From Aporrectodea caliginosa (Eukaryota > Annelida > Clitellata > Crassiclitellata > Lumbricidae), in assembly GCA_020284085.1 (NCBI GenBank), contig JACEVL010000056.1, positions 186,001 through 250,000 of the forward strand: 64,000 bases of DNA. The letters run 5' to 3'. The position numbers and the translations under genes are program-made. Of this stretch, positions 56,020 through 64,000 are shown one piece after another. Under the pieces are notes generated by a model. It did not search any database and was not told the DNA's origin. It saw nothing but the letters and a program-made list of their open reading frames with translations. Every line of letters starts with the position of its first letter. The stretch's first letter is position 1.

Positions 56020-56480
56020 AATCAATCAATCAATCAAAACTCTTTTATTGAAGCCATGTCAAATAAAAATCACATAACATTTAACATAAAATATCAGGAT
56101 TGGCCGCAAGAGGAGTCCCAAAAGGGATCAAGATCCCGCTAACTAGGGACACCTAAAACAACATTTCAGAAATTTGAATTAGTGATAGCTAAATCCTTGA
56201 CAAACAGTGCAACATCAAGTAATGCAAACAGTATAGTACATAGTACACAGTACATGATAAACACAATTCAAAACAGTATGAAAATAAAGAAAAAAAACGA
56301 AAACCTTAACTAACAGTGAAAAAGAATATCCGGCAGGGTAGGTTATAGCTAATTTCCATTAATCAGGAAGGTATGCAGCATTTTTTTAAAGTGTCGTAGG
56401 TGCGGGGCACAACGTATGTGAGAGGGAAGCATGTTCCAGGTTGTGGAGCCAACACTCTGGCATAGTTGTTCGAAAACTTA
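56020..56480 (-). mobile_element. LINE C-terminus and 3' UTR
   Basis: Minus strand reads RVGSTTWNMLPSHIRCAPHL and RHFKKMLHTFLINGN with stop, the usual W-N-x-L-P...F-K-x-x-L LINE ending. The 3' UTR runs to CATGGCTTCAATAAAAGAGT and an ATTG tandem tail at 56020-56038. Confidence 0.8.
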
Positions 56481-56523
56481 GGATTGTTTCTGGAGGAAGT
56501 ATCGCAGCCGGGCCAGTCGCCGG

Positions 56524-56715
56524 CTACAGCAGTAAATCGCAAGAAATGACGACCGAATGAAGGCACCATGCAGGATGCCATTCCTTCCGATTTACTGCTG
56601 AAACCCATTTACACAGCTTCTCCTCTCGATTTCTTCCAGGAGGAAACCGATAAAATTTAATTTCTTCGTCGTTTTTATGTCTGTTCGTACAATCTTTCAC
56701 ACAAGTCGATGGCAT
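56524..56715 (-). pseudogene. THAP-domain fragment with foldback
   Basis: From ATG 56715: MPSTCVKDCTNRHKNDEEIK, FYRFPPGRNREEK, W-V-S-AVNRKEWHP. Agrees with the THAP consensus up to the second tryptophan, then the frame turns back: 56523-56550 is a near reverse complement of 56580-56606, so the sequence re-reads its own GCAGTAAATCG segment. The C-x2-H pair is missing. Closely related to the remnant at 43340-43567. Confidence 0.7.
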
Positions 56716-56841
56716 TTTAAAATCTGTTTTGACTTGATCCAGAGTAAATGCTCCTACATATATAGGTTCTTGGCTACACTCGAGAAGTTCCGACGAAACG
56801 TAAACTATACGTTAAGAAGCTGGATTCAGTGTTTTGCAAAG

Positions 56842-59800
56842 ATGGTTAGAAGCAGAAGTCGATCGCCAAGAAGAGGAGGTATATCTGCCCTCAAAGTCCA
56901 TTGAACCGATCATCGTTTTATACATCGGTTTAACTCCTTTAGCCTGGGTTCTGTAAAAGAAATCCGGCTAATTAGAGAAACAAACGATGTGAGCGATAAT
57001 ACGTTGATGGAGTGATTTGTATTTTCGTTGCTCCAAAATGTTTATCAGCTCAACAAACTGTAATTTTACTGTTGAAGCGAATTGTGAAGTAAATAAAGTA
57101 GCACATACTGGCTAGGCTGGCGAATAACTTCAATATAAATGAACCAATCAAACTATTACATGTATACGTATTCTAAGAAATACGTTAACCGCAGAAATAA
57201 CTAAATAAGATCGCAGAATACTAGAGTGAGAGAGCGAGACAGAGAGAGATTAAGCACCTTCTTAGACTGGCTGAATTTTAAAGAAAGATATATGATTTAG
57301 CAATGGCAAATATTATATTCATTGGATAGTTTCCTGGTTACTGTTGTGGTATATTTGAAGACCTGCTTGCTGTTTAGTTCATACGTCACAAGATTTGATA
57401 TATATAAGACATAAGACATTTTATTGTTCCCAGTGAATATGCACATCGTCATTTATGCATGATACAATTTCCATGGAGTATTAGATCATCATAGTGAAGC
57501 AGAGCTATTAATTGGGAGCAATAGGCACACCAAAAGGGACTTATCCCACTAAGCAGAGACCTAATTGCTTCATGCAAAGTGAGTCAAGATGATGGCCAGT
57601 TCTTTAGCAAAGAAGAGGAGGGAAGTAGATAAACTTAACTATGAAATAAAAAAAATGACACGCGTTCGGTACAACAATCAGCATAAAGTGAAAAAAACAG
57701 AATAATGATACGTTCAAAGATAAAAAGAAGTAATCCACTGGGAGCATGAGTAATCAGTCATGCCAACTTAAGTAACATAATGCAGTGCGTATGCGTGCAC
57801 CAGTTGTTTGAAGAGAGCGAGGCTGGTGGCAGTACGTATGTTCATAGGAAGGTTATTCCACGTGACTAGCAGGACTGTTTAACTGCTGGATCGTTATGTT
57901 TGAGTGAAGTTCTCAAAATGTGCTATATAAATATTCACATACATTTGGATACATCTGGTTGTCTAGAAAAATTGTTGCAAGTAGATGCTTATTGTGAGCT
58001 TTACTTTAATTAGTTTTGCTTTAATTTTGTTTTGTGAAGTTAGTGTATGTTTTCTTGATAATTCTGTGTTTCTTACACATCACTTGAATGGTGTAGTTGT
58101 AGAAAAAAGGCGATCTCGCTCAAGGGAAAGAGATCGAGAACGTGATCGAGAGAGAAGACGTAAGCAGTTTATTTTATATTTTCTAAACACAAACCCACAC
58201 AATTTATGTATGTGTGTTGATCGTGACCAAGGTTCAAAGATACAGTTAATCCAAGTGAAGTCTAAAAAGTATTTTTGGGTTTGGTTTTCAGATTAAAAAA
58301 CATTAAATTTTAGTATCAACATAATGTATGTTGATAACCTTTGCAACTTTATTTTTTGCTTATTTATGATTTGGATGAAATTCTGTTTAATGGAATAATT
58401 AACAGTGCTATCATCTCAATGCAAAATGTGTTTACTGTTACTCCATTCTATTTAAAATGTGATTGCATAACAAATACTTTTTACAAACTTTGCAGGTCAC
58501 CACAGAAGTAAGTCAAGGTCACCTCGTAGAAGAAGTAGGTCAAAGTCTCCAAGGCGACGTCGATCACCAGGTTACAAAAGAAGGTCAGTATACAACAGAA
58601 TTCTTTATTTTAATGAAGGGCTATTATTGAATGCTGAGTGCATGCAAGCGTTCGAGATCCATATAGAGTAGTGTTCGCATGGAAATCAATTTGTGCAACT
58701 GTAAAAGCAATTTTGTGCAGTGAAAAATTGAAAGTACCCCCCGTCGTCTTTTTTTCTAAGAGGTTATGCAGTTCTAAAAATTCCTTAAAAAAAGCCCTGC
58801 ATATAGAGTAGTGTTCGATTAGAACAGAATGTTTCTGAAGTTTCTAACAGTTCTAGTGAAATTAGAACAGGATTCTAGAATTGTTTTATCAGTGTCGAAA
58901 TTATGGGGTTGTGTGTTTTAAGACACCTTGGTCAACTCGGCTATCAATCCCTTCGAGGTTGTTAGCAATACTAGTGGGAGAGGTTGCTGAGGTTATGTGT
59001 AGGCATAAGCCTAAAGTGCTGGCTTCAGCTCCGCTTCTGAAGGGTCTTTAAACTTTTGACAGAGGATTTAAGCACTTTTGCGAGGTACTTAAATATTTGT
59101 TGTGAGGTATTTAAATACTTTAGTAAGGTACTTAAATACTTTTGTGAGGTACATAAATACTTTTGTGAGGTACTTCAGTACTTTTGTGAGGTACTTCAGT
59201 ACTTTTGCAAGGTACTTACTTTTGTGAGGTACTTAATTACTTTTGCACCACATTAAGCGTCTTGATGCATACATACAATCATACATACATACACTTAAAC
59301 CAATTTGTTACTTTCAACTCTGGGACCATGCTTTCTAAACGTTCTACGGAGGATGTAAACCATTGTGCTACCTTTATTGTTAATCTGTTTTAATTTACGG
59401 CTGTTGCTAGGTCTACGTCGAGGGACAATGATGTCGTCATTACCGGAACGTCGCAAGTATCTCCGTCGCATATTCCGAGCAAGGCAAACAAATCCAGCAA
59501 AGCAGCGAAAACCAAACCAAGTATTTCAGGTAATCAACCGTTGCAGTCATATTCATAAAGGTGTTTTTTGAGTGTTGTCAGTCATTAAGTAAGTATATGC
59601 TTTATTAATCAATTGCTAATCACTCTTTGTTGTACAGAAATCTAATAAACGCTGTTAAAAAGTATATAGCATCCTAATAATAAATGTTTTGCATGCTGTC
59701 AGCTGATGGGATTGTGGTCATGGGCCCGGGGATGGAGGAAGCAGTAAGTGGGTTTGATTAAAAATAATGATTTATATAGTGCCATATACCTGTTAGCATA

Positions 59801-61917
59801 GGGCGCTGTGGCGGCTTTATGTATAGGCGATATAGGGCTAGACCTGTATACAAGGGGCGGCAAATTCCGGCAAAATACATTATGGTATATAGGCGATATA
59901 GGCGGCTGCCTAGACTGGCACTTTTCAAGGGGCGGCAAATTCCGACAAAATACATGATGGTCCCTTCCGTAAAAAAGATGTGAGTATGAGTAAGGGCCAG
60001 GCCGGCCAGCATTCTTGTCCTTGCCAGTAGCACATAAAAAGGCCGCCACTGGCTGTATATGAGCTAAAAAGATCTCTTGCACTGCATGTTGCTGCTCTTA
60101 AGGAATTAAACCTGATACCATTGTTATTCTGATTATCACACTTTGGCCTTCAGAAGATACTTTAAAACTTGTTATTTTCTCATTGGCTTTCGAACGTCTG
60201 GCTTTCTAACTGCGCTTCAACTAGCGACTGTTTAACCACACCACAGACTCACGTTTCCATGTTAAGAATTTTTCCAATAATATTACTTTAATTTAAATGA
60301 TCAGATTGCAATCAGTGGTAGATCATTGCTGAAGACCAGTGGTCGATTCCTCATTATGAAAAGTTGTGGACTAGCCACCCACCCTCATATGCAGAGGCTA
60401 AGAAAATGAAGTTGCTAAAACTTCTCAGTCGTGGTGCCTCTCTGGGCAGCCTAATGAACTGCACTTTTCTTCTTTTTGCCACACATTACAAGTTGACTTT
60501 TCATAAATAAATGTTGAGTTATATTAAATTGGGCAAGTTTCATCCTTGCCTTTGTGATTAGTTCCAGAGGCGGCGATGGAGGGAAAGTCCGAAGAAGAAA
60601 TTGAAATGATGAAACTCATGGGATTTGGTGATTTCAATACGACAAAAGTAAGTTGTTGTTTGTGTTTGCAACAGCATACCAGTTACTAAACATTTCTCAG
60701 GTTCCTAGCAGGCACTATATAGGTGTTGAGGAAAAGGCTATGTAAATTTTCAGAAACTTCATTATTAGGTTAAGAAAATGAAGTCGCTAACAGTTCACAG
60801 CTATGGCTCCTCAGCCTTTCTCTTCCTCTGTTTTGGAAATACCTGAAGACCACCTTATTTGTTAGAGACAGCACTGACCTGGGTCGGGAGTGCCTCTGAA
60901 AGTCTGAGTGGCGCTGTACAGATGTTCAATTACAATTACGTAGCCGCTTCTGGGACTGCTACTATATCTTCATGTGAAATGACAAGAAACGCAATCATGT
61001 GAAATGTAGAGAACCCCAGTCATGTGAAATGTCCAAAGACGCTATGTAAAAATTCAACTGTTCCTATTTTACAGTATCTCTGAATTGATTCTTTGATTTG
61101 CAGGGAAAACACGTTCCAGGGGCTGATATATCGGCTACAAATGTGATCCAGAAAAGAAAATACAGGCAAGCCTTAATGAAACTTTATTATTCGCTCAATC
61201 CAGTAGCACAAATGCAGTAAAAATTTGAAAGATCATTGCAGGAAGGTTAATTTGTTAAATGGCAAGATATGCATAATGAAAGTGAATTTGGGGTCAACCA
61301 TAAAGACTGTCCCCAAAAATGACCCATTATATACCCCATCATTCCACCTTTAGAATTACCCTACCTCTTCACAGATATCTGTGCTCCAATGAAGACCTGT
61401 TTTGTCTGCCACTGAATTAGTAGATTAGCAGTAGACTCGTTTAGTTTATTGAAGTTGGACAAGTTTCTTCCTGTCTTTGTGATTAGTTCCAGAGGTGGCA
61501 ATCATTTATTAATTATGAAGTTAATGTTTAAGATGCAGACCATTGAAGTAGCTGTATGTACTATATTTTTATCTGGACATCCACTGCCCCCTCCCATCCT
61601 CTCTTGGATGACCATGTCCCTTCCTAGACATCCTTAATCAGCAACCCATTTTCACACATGACAAGATTTAGTTGGATAGCAATTATTTTGAAGAACATCC
61701 CACTGGTTTGCTTGCTCTGTCGTGAATAATGTGCATGGTGACAACTACATGTAGTTCTGCAAGTTCTAAGTAGCCACTTTGAATCGTAATGTGATTTTTA
61801 ATCGTATAACATTATTCAGTTCAGAACTAGGTTTATTGATTTACAGTTGTTTTTATTTGCAGGCAATACATGAACAGGCGAGGTGGATTCAACAGGCCAT
61901 TGGATTTCATAGCTTAG
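56842..61917 (+). CDS. SNRNP27: U4/U6.U5 tri-snRNP 27 kDa protein (27K), seven exons, 165 aa
   Basis: Component of the spliceosomal tri-snRNP; the C. elegans homolog SNRP-27 affects 5' splice-site choice (established knowledge). Exons: 56842-56878, 58103-58159, 58496-58583, 59411-59529, 60568-60647, 61104-61165, 61863-61917 (TAG). Phases agree and the sum is 498 bp. Residues 1-61 are the RS/RD-rich domain (RSRSRSPRR, RERDRERDRERR). Residues 106-165 are the conserved C-terminal domain: GKSEEEIEMMKLMGFGDFNT (106-125), GKHVPGADISATNVIQKRKY (128-147), RQYMNRRGGFNRPLDFIA (148-165). Length is close to human (155 aa). Introns 1-5 are GT-AG; intron 6 (61166-61862) is GC-AG (TACAG|gcaagc), the only join that restores KRKYRQYMNRR. 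Two AATAAA signals at 62314 and 62409. Confidence 0.97.
57395..57875 (-). mobile_element. LINE C-terminus and 3' UTR in SNRNP27 intron 1
   Basis: Minus strand reads VTWNNLPMNIRTATSLALFK then QLVHAYALHYVT with stop (about 57870-57775), a standard LINE ORF2 ending, with a 3' UTR to about 57400. A different family from that at 56020-56480, although the layout is the same. Confidence 0.8.
59058..59255. repeat. 21-bp tandem repeat in SNRNP27 intron 3
   Basis: About nine copies of GAGGTACTTAAATACTTTTGT with CTTCAGTACTTTT variants at the right. Confidence 0.92.
59585..59705. mobile_element. Retroelement tail, copy 2
   Basis: AAGTAAGTATATGCTTTATT, CAATTGCTAATC and CATCCTAATAATAAATGTTT match 55755-55890. 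Confidence 0.6.
59735..60085. mobile_element. Unclassified element with an internal 80-bp duplication
   Basis: The block TATAGGCGATATAGG...GGGGCGGCAAATTCC...CAAAATACAT occurs at about 59820-59890 and 59890-59960. The right end reads AAAAAGGCCGCCACTG, resembling CAGTGGCGG hAT termini, and GCGCTGTGGCGGC lies at the left. SNRNP27 intron 4. Confidence 0.5.
60305..60480 (+). mobile_element. tRNA-derived SINE, family D
   Basis: Head CAATCAGTGGTAGATCATTG (A-box type), GTGGTCGATTCCTC (B box), then CCCTCATATGCAGAGGCTAA and GGTGCCTCTCTGGGCAGCC. Related body fragments at 23210-23315 and about 60768-60830. SNRNP27 intron 4, about 90 bp from exon 5. Confidence 0.7.
60880..60950 (+). mobile_element. LINE 3' tail fragment
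   Basis: GAGTGCCTCTGAAAGTCTGA, GTGGCGCTGTACAGATGTTC and CAATTACAATTAC tail; resembles the family L-b ends. Confidence 0.5.
61441..61505 (+). repeat. Partial duplication of the SNRNP27 exon 5 acceptor region
   Basis: CAAGTTTC(T)TCCTG-CTTTGTGATTAGTTCCAGAGG repeats the sequence that ends in the real exon 5 acceptor (60533-60575). The copy lies in the last intron, keeps the AG, and diverges a few bases into the exon. Confidence 0.7.
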
Positions 61918-62430
61918 ACTGTAGGAGTGGACAATATCACCATTTATAACTCAATAAAAAAAACTGCACAAGCATATAAGTTGTTCGCATCACTTTCCTT
62001 AGATGACGTTTTCAAGGTCTTCCTGCACTTGCTATGCGAAATTTTGTCCAGAAGATACTATCGTCTACGGCACTTAAATTTAAATTCTTGCTCTGACTTG
62101 TATAAAGTTGCTGTGCCCTCGTCATTTAATTTGATATCCCTACCTGTTAACAATTTGTTTCTACAGTAGCGGTACAGAGGTTTTAAATTCCAGTCTAATG
62201 TGTATCAAAGCTCCCATCAAAACAGTATGATTCCCAACATTAAAATTTCATTAAAAGGGAGGAATAATTATTTCCTTCAGTTAAACTGACCAGTGCTTCC
62301 GTCAGTTAAATGAAATAAAAAGAACAATGCTTTTGCCAATTCAAGTACATTCTATTTTCATCTATTATGCATCCAGTGTGAAGACAATAGGTTATTTATG
62401 TGTAATGAAATAAAAAATGTCTTATGTCTC
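61918..62430 (+). terminator. SNRNP27: SNRNP27 3' UTR with polyadenylation signals
   Basis: Follows the TAG stop. AATAAA hexamers at 62314-62319 and 62409-62414; the second is followed by a TGTCTTATGTCT U/GU-rich stretch, so it is the likelier site. The neighbouring minus-strand gene ends only about 220 bp further on. Confidence 0.6.
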
Positions 62431-62651
62431 CAGTCCAAGTCATTTCTATAATTATTGGTAGCAGAGGTTATACTAGGTGTGGTAGACCTTCAACAACAGT
62501 TATATTGGGATACAATGACCTATACCTATCCCAATTAATTTGTCCATTTTAAGCACCTCAAAGAAAATCTTCAGCAAGGTCGTATTTACATGAAAGAGGA
62601 AACAAAAACAAAAAGCAATCAACGTCACTAAATTAACCATTTAGCAATTAT

Positions 62652-62855
62652 TCACAATGCTCTTAGATCATTGGAACAGCTCCCAAGATTATTTGCCAGG
62701 TGTTCTGTTGCCGATGCTTCACTTTTGCTGCATCGCTTGTCACTTGGTTCGACTAGTGTGTCTGAGTCAGATTCTTCAAGGAACTCATCAAATGCAGGCA
62801 AATTTTTCGGGTTAAATCCAGTCAGCCGTGCTGCCAGACTTTTCTTCTTTCGAAC
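62652..62855 (-). CDS. Last exon of an unrecognised gene, 67 codons
   Basis: Acceptor CATTTAAG at 62856, phase 0, then VRKKKSLAARLTGFNPKNLP, AFDEFLEESDSDTLVEPSDK and a Ser/Ala/Asn-rich end, stop TGA at 62654-62652. Composition (basic start, acidic E/D/S middle) looks like a real conserved C-terminus rather than noise, and the convergent layout with SNRNP27 fits. I do not recognise the family; upstream exons would lie to the right of the window or in 62960-64000, where I found none. Confidence 0.5.
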   Translation of the reverse strand, partial: VRKKKSLAARLTGFNPKNLPAFDEFLEESDSDTLVEPSDKRCSKSEASATEHLANNLGSCSNDLRAL

Positions 62856-62972
62856 CTTAAATGAAAAGCAAACCAAAACGTTTAATGAAAGTGACTTAAC
62901 CAAGAAGCCATTTGCACCAACTATAGCAATTCCAAAGCAGATCCCACACACTTAATATGGCACCTATAAAGT

Positions 62973-63077
62973 AGGGGCCATCCAGTTAGTATGTACTTAA
63001 AAATCCTGAAAAATTGACCCCTGTATGCGCATGTACTATCTAACCCCTCCATGTGTACATACTAAATGAATGGTCCC
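62973..63077. mobile_element. MITE, copy 2 (short)
   Basis: GGGGCCATCCAGTTAGTATGTAC at the left and GTACATACTAAATGAATGGTCCC at the right pair with a few mismatches and match the ends of 23628-23949. Possible 3-bp flank GTA on both sides. Confidence 0.65.
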
Positions 63078-64000
63078 GTACTACACTGGTTTGAAGCACT
63101 GCACTCTCTAGCCTAAAAAGTGCTAAAAATGAGATCATCTGCAAGTTCAGACAACTAGAAGATGCCGCATATGGGTTCCCACACACACGAAGAGCCAAAC
63201 CAACGAGGATTGCAAGTTCAAGTCTAAGATGCTTATTATAAGAAAGTCCTTGACATACAATCAATAGGCTCTTTGTAACTGGGTAGCAGTGTTATATAAA
63301 TGCACCAAAAGTAATAAAGCTCGTCTTAGACTTCGTATTTTGCGACTGATACAAGTTTAGTCAGATCCTAGATCTACACAAGTCGATAAAGAAACTTATT
63401 CTGCACAAGATCTGTTATAAATCACAGTACGTTAAAAATTACATAAATTAAATACATACATTCATTAAATACTCCTGGTATAAATAAATCCTGTAACATA
63501 TTAACACTAGCTATTTAGACTTCAGTCGGCTAATGTTTTCACATGAAATACACTTAACACAGCACTTACAAAATTCACATAAACTTATGAAAAGTGGAAT
63601 TGTTGGAAATGCCCTCTTGAAATCTGTTTTAAGATGTCAAGAGTTGTTTTCCTTTTGGCCTTGCCTATTATTATTTAATTTTTAATTACTACGACATCGA
63701 ATACTATTTTGTCTTTAATAAATACAAAAACTTTGAAAGTGTTTAGATATCTTGCCTTTGGCTTTTCCACAATGTCATTGTGGAGTTTTCCATGATGCTT
63801 CAATTTTTGCTAAAGAAAATCACCAGAAAATTTTAAAACACATTAAAAAAAACAGACAAAATCATGGTAAAGTTGTTACGTATGCATCTTAACAATCATA
63901 GAGCATCTTTTAAGCATCTATCCAAAGTGTGGAATTTCATAATAAAATACAGCCCGTAAAAACAAAGTTTTTACTATATCCATCTAGTATCCTATAATGC
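63078..64000. other. Right edge, AT-rich, no supported feature
   Basis: Probably intron of the minus-strand gene ending at 62652. No exon, SINE or microsatellite could be supported. Confidence 0.35.

Overview
The window is AT-rich eukaryotic nuclear DNA from a metazoan, most likely a marine invertebrate (lophotrochozoan or invertebrate deuterostome; I cannot narrow it further). The reasons are spliced genes with GT-AG introns, a six-cadherin-repeat protocadherin, an LDB/Chip LIM-cofactor gene, a tri-snRNP 27K gene, and a dense load of LINE, tRNA-SINE, hAT, mariner-like and MITE sequence plus long tetranucleotide microsatellites. There are no bacterial-type operons, CRISPR arrays or phage genes.

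Four genes could be rebuilt completely from exon phases and splice sites. (1) 1490-6739, minus: a three-exon, 826-aa protocadherin with signal peptide, six EC repeats, one membrane helix and a short tail. (2) 21564-30059, minus: an eight-exon, 701-aa C2H2 zinc-finger protein with nine fingers; all seven introns are phase 1. (3) 35100-42527, minus: a nine-exon, 385-aa LIM-domain-binding protein (LDB/CLIM/Chip). (4) 56842-61917, plus: a seven-exon, 165-aa U4/U6.U5 tri-snRNP 27 kDa protein (SNRNP27), whose last intron has a GC donor. Two gene fragments remain: a 99- or 104-bp ankyrin-repeat exon (54041-54144, minus) and the last exon of an unrecognised gene (62652-62855, minus), which is convergent with SNRNP27.

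The rest is repeat landscape. 1-20 kb holds the protocadherin gene, large microsatellites (GGAT, TGTC, GACA), a CpG-rich non-coding block at 13.5-14.5 kb and several hAT or TAA-target MITEs with intact target-site duplications. 20-42 kb holds the zinc-finger and LDB genes, whose introns carry SINEs, LINE 3' ends, degenerate minisatellites and a 525-bp hAT MITE. 43.5-47.1 kb is a 33/39-bp minisatellite of about 90-100 units. It is open in a >1000-codon frame on both strands and begins inside a decayed THAP-domain sequence. 49.6-51.8 kb is a clear nested insertion: an internally deleted hAT element inside the transposase gene of a mariner-like element, which itself sits in a TA microsatellite. 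52-56 kb holds further MITEs, and a second THAP fragment lies about 130 bp upstream of the SNRNP27 start codon.

The genes are functionally unrelated neighbours (adhesion, two transcription-related proteins, splicing) with no sign of a shared pathway. The most unusual items are the two-strand-open minisatellite seeded in a THAP remnant, the GC-AG intron in a splicing-factor gene, and the nested transposons.
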